Assembly: GCA_945861365.1 (NCBI GenBank)
Contig: CAMAUH010000298.1
Span: 1 to 5,760, forward strand
Origin: Candidatus Kuenenia stuttgartensis
Lineage (GTDB): Bacteria > Planctomycetota > UBA1135 > UBA2386
DNA length: 5,760 nucleotides
Direction: 5' to 3'
The notes below the pieces were generated by a model that saw only the letters and a list, made by a program, of their open reading frames with translations, was not told the origin of the DNA and did not search any database. Each line of letters begins with the position of its first letter. Position 1 is the stretch's first letter. This document shows, piece by piece, positions 5,452 through 5,760 of this stretch. Both the position numbers and the translations under genes were made by a program.

Positions 5452-5760
5452 ATGCTTACGAGCGTCAACCAGCACATCGTGACCATCTCCGACCTGATCG
5501 ACGGGTGGCGCGCCCTCGGCAGCCGCAAGCTGCGCTCGGGTGTCGAACTGCTCGGCCGCATGCCGGTCGACGACGAGATGGCCTGGATGCACGTCGTGTT
5601 CCCCGGCTGTTCCGCGGCGACGCTCGACGGGATCGAGCGCGTGATCGGCACCGCGTTGCCCACCTCGCTGCGCGCGTTCTATCGCTGCTGCGGTGGCATG
5701 AATCTCTTCCTCGGCGCGTTCCACCTCTGCTCGTACCGGCCGGCGGGCGTGCAGGTCGGC
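5452..5760 (+). CDS. SMI1/KNR4 (SUKH)-like protein, 3' partial
   Basis: The first 103 codons of a gene that continues past the window. ATG at 5452 follows a partial SD and opens a frame with no stop to the end. Residues 1-55 are an N-terminal extension of predicted helices ('TISDLIDGWRALGSRKL'). Residues about 56-96 resemble the conserved SUKH core: a helix 'ATLDGIERVIG', then 'ALPTSLRAFYRCCGGMNLF', matching the family pattern IEe.E..lG..LP..yr.fl...nGG. Known SUKH proteins include immunity proteins of bacterial polymorphic toxins as well as many of unknown role, so no specific function is assigned. No toxin gene is visible on the upstream side; the downstream side is not seen. It is separated from the bat operon by 136 bases and is probably independent of it. 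A CC pair (79-80) and C93 are unremarkable. Recognition is by motif resemblance only. Confidence 0.68.
   Translation, partial: MLTSVNQHIVTISDLIDGWRALGSRKLRSGVELLGRMPVDDEMAWMHVVFPGCSAATLDGIERVIGTALPTSLRAFYRCCGGMNLFLGAFHLCSYRPAGVQVG

Noticed and set aside
2649..5663. A 1004-codon open frame on the minus strand across the batD-batE gene and beyond
   Set aside because: It is antisense to a gene with clear domains, is rich in Arg/His/Gln without recognisable motifs or membrane pattern, and crosses both a gene and the intergenic gap. Long antisense frames are expected in strongly GC-biased coding DNA.

Overview
The window is a GC-rich, gene-dense stretch read entirely from the + strand. It carries most of a Bat-type operon (the 'Bacteroides aerotolerance' family, normally linked to a MoxR-type AAA+ ATPase and a DUF58 protein), followed by the start of an unrelated SUKH (SMI1/KNR4)-like gene. 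The high GC content, GTG starts, Shine-Dalgarno (SD) sites and inner-membrane/periplasmic proteins fit a Gram-negative-type bacterium. A GC-rich planctomycete or a similar environmental lineage is my guess, from general resemblance only; nothing here is a decisive taxonomic marker.

Layout: (1) bases 1-803, batA, a membrane-anchored von Willebrand A (VWA) protein whose N-terminus lies before the window; (2) 800-1789, batB, a second VWA membrane protein; (3) 1786-2817, a batC-like TPR protein with a long Lys/Gln/Glu/Pro/Asp-rich tail; (4) 2814-5315, one continuous frame holding a complete BatD followed by a complete BatE-like unit (membrane segment, TPR-like region, two membrane segments, bacterial SH3); (5) 5316-5451, a short non-coding gap with one modest hairpin; (6) 5452-5760, the 5' part of a SUKH-family gene that runs off the end.

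The four bat genes are joined by three consecutive 4-base stop/start overlaps (GTGA, ATGA, GTGA), each with an SD-like sequence upstream. This indicates a single transcript with translational coupling and fits co-assembly of the products into one envelope complex. Both VWA domains keep an intact metal-binding (MIDAS) site. In characterised relatives MoxR ATPases are thought to act with VWA proteins in a chaperone-like or metal-insertion role; a moxR/DUF58 pair would be expected just upstream but is not visible here. The physiological role of Bat proteins is unsettled: aerotolerance was proposed in Bacteroides and is not supported in every organism.

The most notable feature is the in-frame BatD-BatE fusion. 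The predicted membrane topology fits a real fusion, and the junction retains what looks like BatE's old signal peptide. No wholly new system is evident; the rest is a recognisable Bat operon.
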